Shown: positions 32,210 through 44,130 of the stretch, piece by piece
Numbering within the stretch: the first letter of the stretch is position 1
Layout of the letters: each line of letters starts with the position of its first letter
Source of the DNA: Dicyema japonicum
Taxonomy: Eukaryota; Dicyemida; Rhombozoa; Dicyemidae
Assembly (NCBI GenBank): GCA_011109175.1
Contig: RDEW01000006.1
Span: 359,668 to 423,667, forward strand
DNA: 64,000 nt
Direction of reading: 5' to 3'
Notes under the pieces: model-generated
What the model was told of the DNA's origin: nothing
Databases searched by the model: none
Seen by the model: the letters and a program-made list of their open reading frames with translations, nothing else
Translations under genes and position numbers: made by a program

Positions 32210-32560
32210 TTGATGGCGAAAAATATCTTGGGAGACGACAATGTTACTGAAGTCACTGTAGACTCACTTGAACAAAAAATGGAAAAATTACCTTTGTGAA
32301 CATCTATGTGTCTCCGCCTGGTTCTTTCCCGAAGCAATATGCTATACCCAATTTATCCACTTTGGTTTCCTTGAACGACGTGATCATGGGTGGGAATATC
32401 AACGCAAAATTACGTTCCTAGCTTGGTAGAACTACAAGTAAGACAATAATTAGAACTCAATTGTGCATCCTGCATAGATGAATTACCGAATTTGCCCCCT
32501 ACTATTTACTTAATCCTGTGATATTACGGGCCGAGAGAGACTAACAACAATGAACACTCT
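32210..32560 (+). pseudogene. APE endonuclease fragment of a CR1-like LINE
   Basis: Changing frames gives VTEVTVDSLEQ, then ITFVNIYVSPPGSFPKQYAI and DVIMGGNINAK, where GGNINAK stands for the GDFNA catalytic motif. ITEFAPYYLLNP follows. Only the middle of the domain is present. Confidence 0.5.
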
Positions 32561-32934
32561 CAGAAAGTGATTTATTTTTAGATAAGAAACAATATGTCAA
32601 ATGTTTAGACACATAAGGTGTTCTAAATTGTCTGGCTTTAATCACACAAATTTCATTCTCCATGTAAAAACCTGGATACTTTCCATTGCAGATTTACCCA
32701 TGTCCAGCGAAACCTGGATTGCAGTGACAACCGTGATCTCCGTCTACGGTTTCACATACAACATCTAGGTGACACTTTGTAGAAACACAATTTAATCTCC
32801 CATTGTCTAGTTCATCTTACAAGATACGATCTCGAAATCATCAGTCCTAAGATCCTTGTGACCCTAATCATCCTCGGTTTCATAAAAGCATCTTAGGTTA
32901 AAGCATCCAAATTTTTAGAGAGTATTTTTAACAC
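32561..32934. other. No gene recognised
   Basis: No supported coding or repeat feature. Confidence 0.4.
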
Positions 32935-33120
32935 ATGTTGCGTCCAATCCATATTTCGATCATTAGTAAATGGGAATATCGTTCTCCCATCGGGGCGTTT
33001 CCATCAATAAGGGAGAAACTAGTGGGGCTAGCAGAGGAAAGTGCACTTTTTAAGTCAAGTTCAGACCACATGTCGGGAAATACCCATAAATCAACTTACG
33101 TGACAAGGGATGATAATCCA
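32935..33120 (-). pseudogene. Family F endonuclease core fragment (copy F8)
   Basis: The minus strand reads WKRPDGRTIFPFTNDRNMDW at about 33005-32945. This is the RPDG motif with the following hydrophobic strand and aromatic DW, as in the other F copies. Flanking sequence is too decayed to extend it. Confidence 0.6.
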
Positions 33121-33249
33121 TAGAGCAATCCAATGTCTACACAGAATTTGTGTTTATCACAAACTTTAAGGTCAAGAACGAATGAGGCTGCTATTCTCAT
33201 ATTCATCGTCAGAAAATTGCCAAATTCGTCACATGGATAAAATCTCAAC

Positions 33250-36240
33250 CAAGTATTCGTTTCAAAAACAGACATTTAGTTCGGTCATCCGGATCATTAA
33301 GGACTATATCGATACCTCCACGGCTCCTGATAGTTACAAAGAATAAGAGTAAGGACAGTATCCCCCAATAACATCCACATTTGGTTCCGAATAAAAGTAT
33401 ACACAAATGCATCTATAGTCATCAAATATAGATAATCACTTCAACGGTTGACCTAATTTTACTGTCAAATAGAAATATGACCTAATTTTAAGGTAGTGGA
33501 AATTGTAGTTACTTTTAACAGACATTCTCAGGACTTTCTCCAATGAGTCAATCGTCCAAGAACCACCCCCAGATAATCCGGTCTGTTAGACATCTCCACG
33601 CTCTTACAAGATTACGATTTTCGGAGACATTTTTCACCATTAGCGTCGACTAATGCTATTTTAGCATGTTTTAGATCGATGTTCTTGTAATAATTTTATT
33701 AAAATCCTCTGACTAACAAGCTGTGTATAAAATTCGTTTTTTATCACGATTGAAATGTGTATACGTAGTAGAGTCCTTAGTTTTTTTTATTCGTTCATTT
33801 TATGGACAACTCTCCAACAGGACCATGTTAAGAACAGTCTGATATCATTGATTCTTTACAAACAAAATCAGGTCATCCGCATATCTTAATTCCTAGATAG
33901 AAATAAAACATTTTTTAGCTTTTGGATAATGAAGAATAACTTCCAAATAAACAACAAGAGAATTGATCATAATGAATAACTTATGGAGTCCCAATGTGCG
34001 TTTTAAAATTGCAGTGGGCTCTGAGACAACACAGACTTCGAATTCTGTGTTTGAAAATAGAACCCATATAATCCTCTAACTGTCCTTGTATAGCAACATT
34101 TATAGTCTTTCTTCAGAATTCACTTAAAAATGAATTTTATGCATTTTGTAATTAACATTATTCAAAAGTTATAAAACTTTATGACACAATTTTTTTAACA
34201 TTTTGACAAAGTAATTAAACATTTTGGCAAAGAAATTAGAAATTTTGGAAAAGTTATCAAACTTCATGGTAAAGTAATTATACAAATCAGAAAACCCTTA
34301 TATTGAGTGAATTTTATTAAATTATTTTTTAATTTTATTTAATTATCAAATAGTTTATTTAATAAAATTATTATTAATTATAACGACTGTAATGTATGTA
34401 ATAATTTTAATTTCTTGTGGTCACTAGTATATTCATCATTTTGGTATTTAATCCTATAGATGTTCAATTTCATCTTATTCTTTCCATTCTGCATTTTGAC
34501 ACAGAAAAATTGTCGAGAAGAAGAATTAGATGGGTCGACTAATGTGTATTAAATAATAATTATAAAAATTTTGGAGAAATTGTACAAATACTGGCCTAAA
34601 ATATAGTTTTCCTTTTAAAAAATTAAAAATGCATAACGTTATATCTGAACAAGGAAATTTTTCTATTATTGAACTGAATGTGATCATTTTGTATTAAATA
34701 TTACTTATTATAGTGCCTGTATGTTTGATGAAAGTTTAAAATATGTAGACAAACATACTTTTCCATCTACCATTGCGAAATTGTTATATATATTATTAAA
34801 TTAATAGGTTATTGAGTTGATGCTATTCCCTTGTATACATGGCAATCGATTTTGTTGGGCATTTAACATCACTTCAGCTCCTGTACATTTTTTTAATTTA
34901 TGTAGTTCCTTTCCAGATGAAATAAAATTTTTTCAAGCATTTAGAATTAGTTCCAGTATAGTTCAAATAGATTAGTATTTTTAATAATAATAATATAGTG
35001 GTGTTATCATTTGCATTGATTCATTCGATAAGGCAGAGGCGTATGATATTATATTTATCATAGACATAAATCTCTACCTTATAAATTTATAAATCTCATA
35101 AATAATAGCTTGACTATGATACAAAGTGAGTTCGTTATTGAAAACAGCGAGCAGACTAGTGGAACATGTAATTAATAATGTTATTTCAGACTGCAGTGCC
35201 ATTGTAGACAAGTACAATGTCCTTGGCAATTGCCTAATATTCCACTAACATTTTACTAACTTAATCGGTTCTTTTTCTGGGATCTAAGTTGGGGTTAATT
35301 AATTCAAATTTATTATGATTTAAATAATATCCTGGTTGGACAACTGAATCACACATCTCTACTCTTGACTCTGAAAGAATAATTTCAGTTAAAAAAAGAT
35401 GAGGAAATGAATATGATAGGTTTTAAAGAACGGATAGGTTTCCTTAGATTTATGAATGACATGAGCATTATCCCAATTATCTGATATAGTTTTGATCCCT
35501 ATCGACATAATTGTCACGGAGTTCTTTCTCAAGATATTCAAGGAGATCGATTATATAAACACAGTTGCTTCTTAGAGAGTCAGGCGTCCAAATTTCTTGA
35601 GAATATTGTGATATGTAGAACCTCAATAAAACTAGAGTTTTGGACATTTTCAAATAGATAGAGCTGCCGATACTAGGAAACGCCTAGTTTGTTCTCAATA
35701 TAAGAAAAATGAATTGGGTCATCTGATGTGAGGATCACAAAATCACGTTAATCAGACTATAATTATAAACGCCGTACATTCTGATTTGTCTTCAAAACCA
35801 GAAATAGTATTCTTCGAATCAAGTCGCTAATTAAAATGTCATAAGGATTCTTGATGTAGAACTCAGAGATATCTGTAGAAAACAAATATCAAGTAATCCA
35901 TATTCCCTCGAAATAAACGTCCATGCTTACAAAATCACACAATAAATGACAAAAGACCTTTGGATTACGAATTCTGAGGCAGTCGCGGTAGAAAATAGAC
36001 GTTCCCATACAGCAACTGCTCAAGCCTTCCATAAAACGTCCACAGAATTGTGTCCCGTCAATATATTACTCTTCGATTTCTTTATTTCATCTCATTGACC
36101 ACCAAGATGTCGATCTTAGAGCCCCTAGAAAGTAGTGCTAGTTTATTATGCCTTTTCCTTAGGGATCGGGCATTCACTAGCACTATTTTTAGTCCTTGTT
36201 TCAACATTTTGGTGACCTTGCTTATTCAAAACCAAGATTA
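33250..36240 (-). pseudogene. Heavily decayed LINE A-like element
   Basis: At the 5' end (36230-36080) the minus strand reads IVLVNARSLRKRHNKLALLS and then SKIDILVVNEMK, which parallels LINARSLRKRASVLVALAS and MDVLIINETK of family A. Near 33880-33830 it reads YADDLILFVKNQ, RT motif C. Near 33590 it reads RPDYLGVVLGRLTHWRKS (thumb), and near 33430 DAFVYTFIRNQMW. The stretch between is AT-rich and mostly unreadable, so an old copy of about 3 kb is the simplest explanation. Confidence 0.55.
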
Positions 36241-36379
36241 CTATCTCCATTGAATCTATCTATGTAATCGCGCACAGATAGTTAAGGTGTGACATAATCT
36301 TTGATATTTCCGTAAATACCTTCTCTGATAGATTGGGTGGGATTTCATTCGATTTTCGATTAATTTTTGGTGCCGTCAT

Positions 36380-37735
36380 GACGTACGTGTCTTTGCTGTC
36401 CACGTTCTTCCAATATCGCCTATCATCACTTGTCCATCATTTTACAACCCGCACGCACGTGAAGAAATGGAAAGCAAGATCTTCCTAAACAAACTTATGA
36501 AGTACTATTGAAATCTATTCTCCACGAGTTTCATCCCACACAAGAAATTCGAAGGTCCATCCATCCTAGCCCTCAAACCTAAAAAGCCACCTCTCCGATT
36601 GTCCTCTCTGTGGAGAATGTGCGGAAAATGGTTAAGGTCAAAAGTCGACATATACCTGCGGCCCGGACGGAATCCCTGCAATAGTTCTGAAAACATAGGC
36701 CCCTATGCTTTCATGGCCCTCACCAAAATTTTCAATTTTTCAATCAACGAAAATTGTATTCCGTCCATATGGAAGCAATCAAACATACTACCAATTCTGA
36801 AACCCGGACGACAAAGGGACACCAGCCTCATACCGATTAATATCTCTCCTATGTGTTACATCAAAAATTTTGGAAAAGCTGATTCTTGAACTAATCAAAC
36901 CATACCTTCCTGATGCACATTTTCAACACGGATTCAGACAAGGGCACTCCACAGGAACACATCTTACATGCCTTACAAATTTCATCAAGGATGGCCTAAA
37001 ACGCAAACCTCATCAGAAGGCATTGATATGCTCCATCGATATAAAAAAACCTTTTGACTCTGTCGCAAGAAAGCTTTTGATAAGGAAGATCCTTACGTCA
37101 AGAATCTCAAACAACCTGAAAATCTGGATTGCTAATTTCCTAAATGGAAGAGGAGGAAGAATGACTACTGGAAAAACTAGGTCAGTGACCAAGATTTTTC
37201 CAAATTGGGTCTCTCAAAGATCTCCACTGTCACCACACCTGTTCAACCTATTAATGATATGCCATCCCTGATCAGTGACGATACTCTGGTTCTGACATAT
37301 CCAGATGATATTATCGTCTCAGTCAAAGACCACTGCGTTAATACCTGCTACAAGCTTCATTGGACAATCTGAACTGCTGGCTCGTTAAAAACATTCTACA
37401 TACAACTCCAGAAAAGTCTTATACAACACTTTTTACAACTAACAGAAGATTGACATCTCCGCTCCATCTGTAACCATAAATGGAAACTCAATTCCCACGA
37501 CCAACTCGGTCAAGATACTGGGCGTAACATACGACCCAGTCTTGACCTTCAGCAGAGACATCACAACGTCATCTCCTCGGCACAACGAAAGCTAAATTTT
37601 GTTAAAGAAACTCCTTGGAAATATAAGGGGTGTTTTTATTCAAATTTGGATATGCTCTACGTGCAGTTTATTCAGCCGTCTCTATGTACCATTGTGGTGT
37701 GGATAATGAACGATCCAGTTATATCGTTTTTATTA
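36380..37735 (+). pseudogene. CR1-like LINE (family H) RT, cut off by LINE C
   Basis: RT segments appear in order: PDGIPAIVLK, SYRLISLLCVTSKILEKLIL, FQHGFRQGHSTGTHLTCLTN, motif A ICSIDIKKPFDSVARKLL, FLNGRGGRM, and a degraded motif B (NWVSQRSPLSPHLFNL). YPDDIIVS is the decayed YADD near 37295. The thumb follows to about 37735, where the (ATT)n end of the minus-strand LINE C begins. Multiple frameshifts. The family is a close relative of C and D. Confidence 0.75.
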
Positions 37736-40580
37736 TTATTATTATTACCCCAGGATCACTGGGTCAAAGAAAAAGAAATAAAAGTTCTCATCTAACTAAG
37801 TGATCCCAGACCGACAAAGGTGAGGACGAGTCCGGCGAGGTCGAAAATCCTGAACAGCTCTTCTCATTGGACATGGCATCGGCTCAAAATTTCTGTATGA
37901 TTGTAGATAATTCAATAGTATTTGGAATAGAGGAGCTCGGTAGAATAGCCTCCTTTAATAATTTCCGTTGTAGTTCAATTAAAAAGTTTTCAATGGGTTG
38001 GATATTGTGATCTGGTCCAATTAACTTTGCAGTCTCCTCGATTGCAGATAATTTCAATGAGGAAGATCGTGACATTTGCATTGCCCATGAAGGACTTGCA
38101 TACGTCATCGTTGGTCGGATAAATTGTTTGTAAATAGGGCAAAAATCCCAGTTCGATCTCTAAGTGTTTTTGAGAGCACTTTTAAAATTCTCATTTTTTT
38201 CAGAGCAGAAGTTATTTTGTTTTCAACATGCCGGATAAAGGTGAGTCCCTGATCAAAGGTTACTCCCAGAATCTTCGGTGTTTTGTTAATAGAGATAGCT
38301 TCATTCTTCATAGAGACTTTTGGTTCGATACAGAGCTGTCTCTTGTAGGTAGTAAACAGTGTGACAAAGGACTTTGCTGCTGATGTGTCAGTCACTGCTT
38401 CGAGAGCCATAGTTCCGAGTTGTCTAGCATTTGTTGAGCCAACTGAGTTTCTGATTGAATGCTTCTGTTCTTGGAAGCAAGAATGATATCGTCGGCATAG
38501 GAAAGGATTAGACAGTTTTCATCACAGGTTTGTGGAATGTCGTTTATGTAGAGATTGAAGAGTTGGGGTGATAGTGGGAGCCTTGAGGGACTCCATTTGG
38601 GAAATAGCGAAATCTTGATTTGATGTTGTTGCAGAGTACTTGTGCTCGTCTTCCATTTAGGAAGTTTCCAAGCCAAAGTTTCAGGTTCGGATGGATGTTG
38701 GTTTCGTATATTTTCTTTGTTAGGAGTTTCCTAGGTACTGAGTCGAACGCTTTTGTAATGTCCACGGATATTATTACTGTCCTCTGATGGGGTTTGGGGA
38801 GTTAAATCCTTCCGCAATGAATTGTGTGAGGGTTGTGAAGTGTGTTGTTGTCGAATGGTTGTCCCGGAATCCGTGCTGGGTCGGAGGTATTGAGATTGAG
38901 TCTTGTATTTTTTCCAAAACAAGCCTTTCAAGGATCCTTGAGACCGGACTTAGAATAGATATTGGGCGATAGGAAGATGGTTCATCTATTGGTTTGTTGG
39001 GTTTTCGGATAGGTCTGATTAGAGACTTCTTCCATATTTCAGGGATTGTATTTGTGTTAATGGATAGGTTGAAGATATAGGCTAATAGTTCCAGGGCTCG
39101 ATGGCCTAGGTGCTTCAGTTCACATGTGGTTATGTTGTCTGGTCCTTTGGCCTCTGAGTTGTTGGCCTTAGATATGGCTCTGCGAACATCCTGACTAGTA
39201 AATAGATCCAGTCATCGGAGCGTTTCGGTTCAATCTTTTTCAGGAATACTTGGTGTTCTTTTGAAAACATCCTGTAGGATATAGACGTGTAATATTTTAT
39301 CAGAGTGTCTGGTTTTATGTAGACTTCGACTTTTCTCTCTGGGGAGGATCTTTTGATGTTTTTGATCCACTTCCACACTCTTTGCATTGGGGGGTTTTTG
39401 TAGAGAGCTTTCGATAGTCTCGTCCATCTATTTGCATTTTCTGTCTTTATGTTGTTGTCGATCTCTCTGTTCAATTCTCGTATTTTCCTGATGTTCTCTT
39501 CTGTTGGCGATTTTACCATCTTTAGATTATTTCGTTCTCTGATCAGATGTTTCGTCGTTGTGTTAAAACGTTTTGATGACGTTGGTTGTCTCCCCATAGG
39601 AATGTACTTCTTTTTCGCATCGTTTATAATGGAGTTGAACCATTTCACTAATTGTTCGACGGAGGGAAAAGTGGGAAAATTTAATAGTCCAATACAATTA
39701 TCGACAATTCCTTGAATCCTTTCAATTCGCAAGGCTGTAGTTAGTTATTGTTGGGCATTGTCCTTTTATCCGTGACCTTGTTTTGACCTCCAAAAATATT
39801 GGGTTGTGGTCACTACTGGTGTCATACTTCACTGACCAGTCAATAAGTGGGGCCATCATCTTCCCTCTTTTGTAGTAGGTTTGTCCTGTCAGCCACAGTG
39901 GGTGCTTTGCATTGAAGTCACCACAGATAATCACATCCTTTAGTGACGCGAGAGGAGTGAGTCTGGGGGCACTGGACGAGCAGGAACTCAGTGGTGGGAG
40001 ATATGCGTTGACAATTGTTATTGATAGTCTTGGAATCGTATTTTGGTAACCAAAAGTTCGAGATTTCCATATCCTTTAAGCATAGTGTAAGCACTGTTGG
40101 TTATGTCCTCAAACGGAATGCCGTTGCGGATAACTGTGAGAAGACTAAGTTTGCCAATTTCTGTCACGGCGAATTACTGTGAATCCCGGAAATACTGGTG
40201 TTGAATTCTTTGGAGAAAGTTTAGATTCTTGAATTAGCAACAGATCAATGTGATTTTCTTTCACAAATGTCCGAAGTTCGAATATTTTGTTCTTGATTCC
40301 ATTTATGTTCAGTTGGACTATTCTGGCTGGTCCAGAGTTTGTCTCAACGTCTCCGCAGCGGCGCAGGCCTTCCTTATTGGTCCACCCGTGAAGATAGGGA
40401 AAGTGTGGTTCTTTATTTTCAAATGCCACCACGTCGTCGGCGAGCCACATGACATTTTTTTTATTAATCGTTTTTAGTGGAATACTTGAAGTTGAATATA
40501 TTAATAATACTGTAATCACATATTTAATAAAAGACAAAATAAATATAATTGACGTTTTTTTTTTTTTCAATCTGGAAATT
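37736..40580 (-). pseudogene. LINE family C (CR1-like), nearly full length, with 2A-like N-terminus
   Basis: From 5' to 3' on the minus strand: a hydrophobic leader (SIIFILSFIKYVITVLLIYS), a degenerate 2A-like GDVETNSGP (40354-40328), and the endonuclease (IVQLNINGIKNKIFEL, LLIQESKLS, ICGDFNAKHPLW, SSDHNPIFLEV). The RT comes next with YRPISILSPVSRILERLVL, TQHGFRDNHSTTTHFTTL, motif A MDITKAFDSVPRKLL, LSYADDIILAS and KILGVTFDQGLTFIRHVE. The 3' end carries a small hairpin (CCAG..CTGG) and an (ATT)n tail at 37736-37755. Frameshifts occur near 40145, 39940, 39130 and 38400. The leader frame has no ATG; the first ATG in frame is at 40450, downstream of the hydrophobic part. Confidence 0.85.
40328..40354 (-). 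other. Degenerate 2A-like motif in LINE C
   Basis: GDVETNSGP differs from the functional D-V/I-E-x-N-P-G-P consensus at the first proline (P to S). In working 2A sequences the NPG/P context drives ribosome skipping, so this copy is probably inactive. Its position immediately before the endonuclease is the same as in LINE D. Confidence 0.8.
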
Positions 40581-40984
40581 TTGATTGCCAGCTTGAAAGG
40601 AAGAATAATGATATAGCACTCAGAATATTAACTACAAATGATTCAAATGATTTATATAGTTATTGGAGATTAACATTATATGCTGTTGGTGGAGATAAAA
40701 AATACGTGAATCCTTAACTTTACTAAAAAAGATACAACTAATATAGAGTCGTCAAAAAAAGGTTACCATGACTCAAATGAATTTTAAAAAGCAGATTAAA
40801 GTTAACTGAATGATCAGAGTTATCAAGGATCTGTGTTAGTTTTTGAAAATAATTCATATATGGACTATATATAGTCAAATTCAAAAATAGTTGTAAAAAA
40901 TGTCTTGATTAATTATGATTAAGTATTGCACATAAATGTTAAACTTTAAAAAAAGTAATTCCATTCTATTTTCGAATCATTAAT
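40581..40984. other. AT-rich spacer
   Basis: No gene or repeat recognised. Confidence 0.5.
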
Positions 40985-41697
40985 TATAATGTTAATTGGT
41001 AAAATGCTAAATAGTGATTATCTCCAAAGACATAATGAAGTGGTAAAGTGCATCCATCTTCATCTTTGTCGAATTTATGGAATCAAAAGAAGCAGGAAAT
41101 TGAAAGGACATTCGGTTCAGTCAATATTTACGAATCAAAATGTCGAAATTAGAGTTGACACGTCGATTATGACAGAAACAAAAGTCCAATACAATAAACC
41201 TGATATTTTTGTGTACGACAAAAAAGAAGGAAATAACGTTAATTGAAGTGGAATTACCTCACAAGACGACTAAAGCAAGTTGAAGTTGAGAAACTTCACA
41301 AATATGACTTGCTTGCAAATGAACTTTGGCTGCTCTATGAATGCCAAGTGAAGATTATTCCAGTGGTTTTGACATGGGATGGAGTTGTCTCAAGATGCTT
41401 CAAGAATCATATGGATAAATTATCTATTGAAGAATCAACGAGGACTTACATCCAATCGGTTGTGCTGAAGAGAACGCTCGAAAGTATGCTCATTGAACAT
41501 AAGCATGGGATGAAGGTATACGATGAAGAGTACGCCTTTGCTACCTCCCAACTTGTGGAACTGGCATGCCGTGACGACAGCCCACTGGACTCTAACGGAG
41601 ATATTTTGACTGAATCTGATGTGGAGATGCGGAGTAACAGAGAGGTTATGACACATTCTTCTTCTAAGAGAAGAGGGATTACCAACAATCTGGATTA
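40985..41697 (+). pseudogene. R4/Dong-like element, C-terminal endonuclease (copy 3)
   Basis: This is the longest version of this C-terminus. It has RHNEVVKCIHLHLCRIYGIK, YNKPDIFVYDKKEG, a frame change near 41245, KLHKYDLLANELWLLYECQV, KIIPVVLTWDGVVSRCF and a 90-residue tail ending SSSKRRGITNNLD with TAA at 41696-41698. PD..(x)..IEVG is the restriction-like endonuclease core. It is nearly identical to 22255-22630 but keeps the full tail that copy 2 lacks. Confidence 0.8.
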
Positions 41698-41699
41698 AA

Positions 41700-42574
41700 A
41701 TACGCTTAATTAGTTGATTTACTCGTTATTGTTTCAAAACCTAACTATTTATAAAAATAAAAGAATAACATAACTAATTATAGACATTATAAAAATTACA
41801 GATTGTATTCAATTCAGAATTTATCCAAGATTTAAAGATAAATTTAACATATGCATAGAGAACTTTGTCAAAAATTCAAAGTTGATTTAAACAGTTCATT
41901 ATTGTAGAAAATGAAAGCTATATTTATAAAATTTAAAACTCGTGAGATCAAACATAAGAAAATAAACTTGAAGAAAAAATTGATAAACTTAAGGAAAACT
42001 AAGAATTTAAAATTCTGATAAACCCAAGGCAAATTAAAGCATAAAGTGACGACCTTTGAGGAAAATCAACCGAATTCATCAGTTAATACTCAACGACTAC
42101 TTTAATGTATCCAATTCGAAAAACTACAACTCCTCCCAATATCACACAGGTCCGTTCAGAGTCAAATGGAAAGGAAAAAATGTCGAGTCTTTGCAGTTTT
42201 GGAGATCACTCCGAGAAGAGGAAGAGAGCAAATGATCCTTTTTTTCATGACATACTGGATCTGGTTGTCACCAGTGGTCAGATGACGCCATTCTAGTAGA
42301 TCAAGACAAGAGGAAAGGAAGAAAAACCTTCGACCAAGTAGTTAGTGGAAGGAATTGGTCCCAACTAAAATTCCTAACATTAAGTGGAAATAGCTTATTT
42401 GAAAATATTACTAAATTAATTAGTAAATACGGTTTTCATTTTAATTGCTGTTTTGAATTAACTCAGATTTTCATTATGATTGATGTGTCTCATTTTGACG
42501 AGACTCTATAATGCACCGTCAATCATGTAACTCAAGACTAAGTTTCTAGTTATAACAATATTCAAACAGTATAG
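41700..42574. other. AT-rich; one LINE 5' piece on the minus strand near 42190-42300
   Basis: 42190-42300 matches 26985-27080 in opposite orientation (AAATGATCCTTTTTTTCATG and GATGACGCCA). The remainder has no recognised gene. Confidence 0.4.
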
Positions 42575-42745
42575 TGTACACATGCTCTGGATTAACGATT
42601 GACACGGTTATCAGTGAATACTTCATTGCGGAACCTGATCATCTATAGAGTACCTACCCCCAGCAAAAAAGATAAAAAATGAAATGAAGAGCATTCCTTC
42701 TCTTCTCCCTCATCGATTAGTTATAATAACTATTCTTTACTTAAT
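42575..42745 (+). repeat. SINE-like repeat, copy 3 (degraded)
   Basis: GACACGGTTATCAGTGAATA, then CATCGATTAGTTATAATAAC and TTCTTTACTTAA match the 3' half of copies 1 and 2. The B-box region is not preserved. Confidence 0.45.
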
Positions 42746-43022
42746 TCTTTTGTTGATTAGTTATAACCCACATCCAGTCAAGAGATAGTGCAGAATCAAT
42801 GATATTGGTGTAGATGTGGTCGGCATCATATTTGACTTTGTTTTTTCACAGGGTGGCTGAGGAATCTTTACTAGTTCGCGAAACAGGTTTCTATAAATTA
42901 TCATAAGAAAGTTCTCTGTGTGGTTCAAGTTGTGGCAAAAGTGTTCTCTTAGAACAAGTGGCCACAATAATATTCCTCAAATGGTTATATATTCAGTTCT
43001 CTATCATAGAATTGTCTAAAAC

Positions 43023-43700
43023 AGCGGTTCTCAACCTGGGGTCGATTCGACCCCCAGGGGTCTAAAATCAATCCAGATCGATCGTAAGGGGGTCGAAAAT
43101 AAATTTAACATATTTAATTTTTTTATTTTAAATTAAGTTAGTTTATTTTTAAAGTGGTAAACCTTTGTCTTTAAAATTTGTAAAATTTCCATGATTGTTT
43201 TTGTTCGTGTATGAGTCTTCGTTCTACAATAAAAATTCGTCAATATAAAAATGAATATTTAAATTTATAAAAAATTCTATTGATAATAGACCATATTGCT
43301 TACTGCGTAATAAGTCATTATCAAATGATGCAATGAAACCGTCCAAATTGTTGGATCATCTTAGGAGAAAACATTCGGATAAATAAGATAAACCATTAGA
43401 GTATTTTGAAGATTAAAAGGATTTTTTCGTAAACAAAACGATTGACACTGTTTTTGAAAATAGTAATGAAAGAAACAATAGTTGTTGTTATTTTAAATTA
43501 TATTTAAGAGCACTAATAGATCTTTAAAAATGCAATGATTATTGCCAAAAATGAGAGTTCTCATGTTTCTGGTGAAAATCTCATCAAAACCATCTATATC
43601 AGTGATTCTATGAGATCTGACGGGTTTAAATCCTTTTGAACCATTCTTTCCGGCCATCGTCACAAAGACTTCACAACCATGTTTTATCAAGAATAGTTGT
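43023..43700 (+). pseudogene. hAT relic with BED zinc finger
   Basis: The left end CAGCGGTTCTCAACCTGGGG followed by GTCGATTCGACCCCCAGGGG is a hAT terminus. Further in, the plus strand reads YCLLRNKSLSNDAMKPSKLL and then DHLRRKHSDK, the BED-type zinc finger of ZBED5-like hAT transposases (C..C...LSN.A.KPSKL..HL..KH), then LEYFED. The first Cys pair is partly lost and stops follow. No catalytic core or right terminus could be recognised. Confidence 0.65.
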
Positions 43701-43856
43701 GTACTTTCGATGCCAGCCAGGCATTGGGCGTCTCTCTAGTAAGGTGGTTTTAACTACGCCTTCAAACGTAATAAATTGTTTTTATATATTTTATTTACAT
43801 AATTAAAATAATAAAATAATTAATTCAAAAAATATGTGTTTTATGGCACTGGATAG

Positions 43857-43998
43857 CAGTTCTTCTAGTTATCGAAGTAGAGACAGATCACATGAACGGT
43901 AATTGTAAAACACATTGATAGATCAAGAAGGCGTCGTTCTAATTGAAGACATAGTCCTGAAGATAGAAGACAAAGAAAAGACCACTCTTGCAGTCATT
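43857..43998 (+). pseudogene. RS-rich host gene fragment with a 23-nt intron
   Basis: Two exon-like pieces, 43857-43899 and 43923-43998, join across GTAATTG..TTGATAG (43900-43922, 23 nt). They give SSSYRSRDRSHERSRRRRSN, a TGA, then RHSPEDRRQRKDHSCSH. The arginine/serine dipeptides are those of SR-type splicing proteins. A consensus donor GTAAGT follows at about 43999. The single TGA and absence of an RNA-binding domain suggest a duplicated, decayed fragment; retention of the intron means it was copied as DNA. Confidence 0.45.
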
Positions 43999-44130
43999 GT
44001 AAGTACTATTTTCTAATTATTGTGTTATAAACTGATTATATTTCTTTTATAGTAAATATTATACTTCCAATTAACTACTCTATTCTAATCTGGCCTGATA
44101 CTATTCTTATATTCCCTTATTGTGCTTAAT

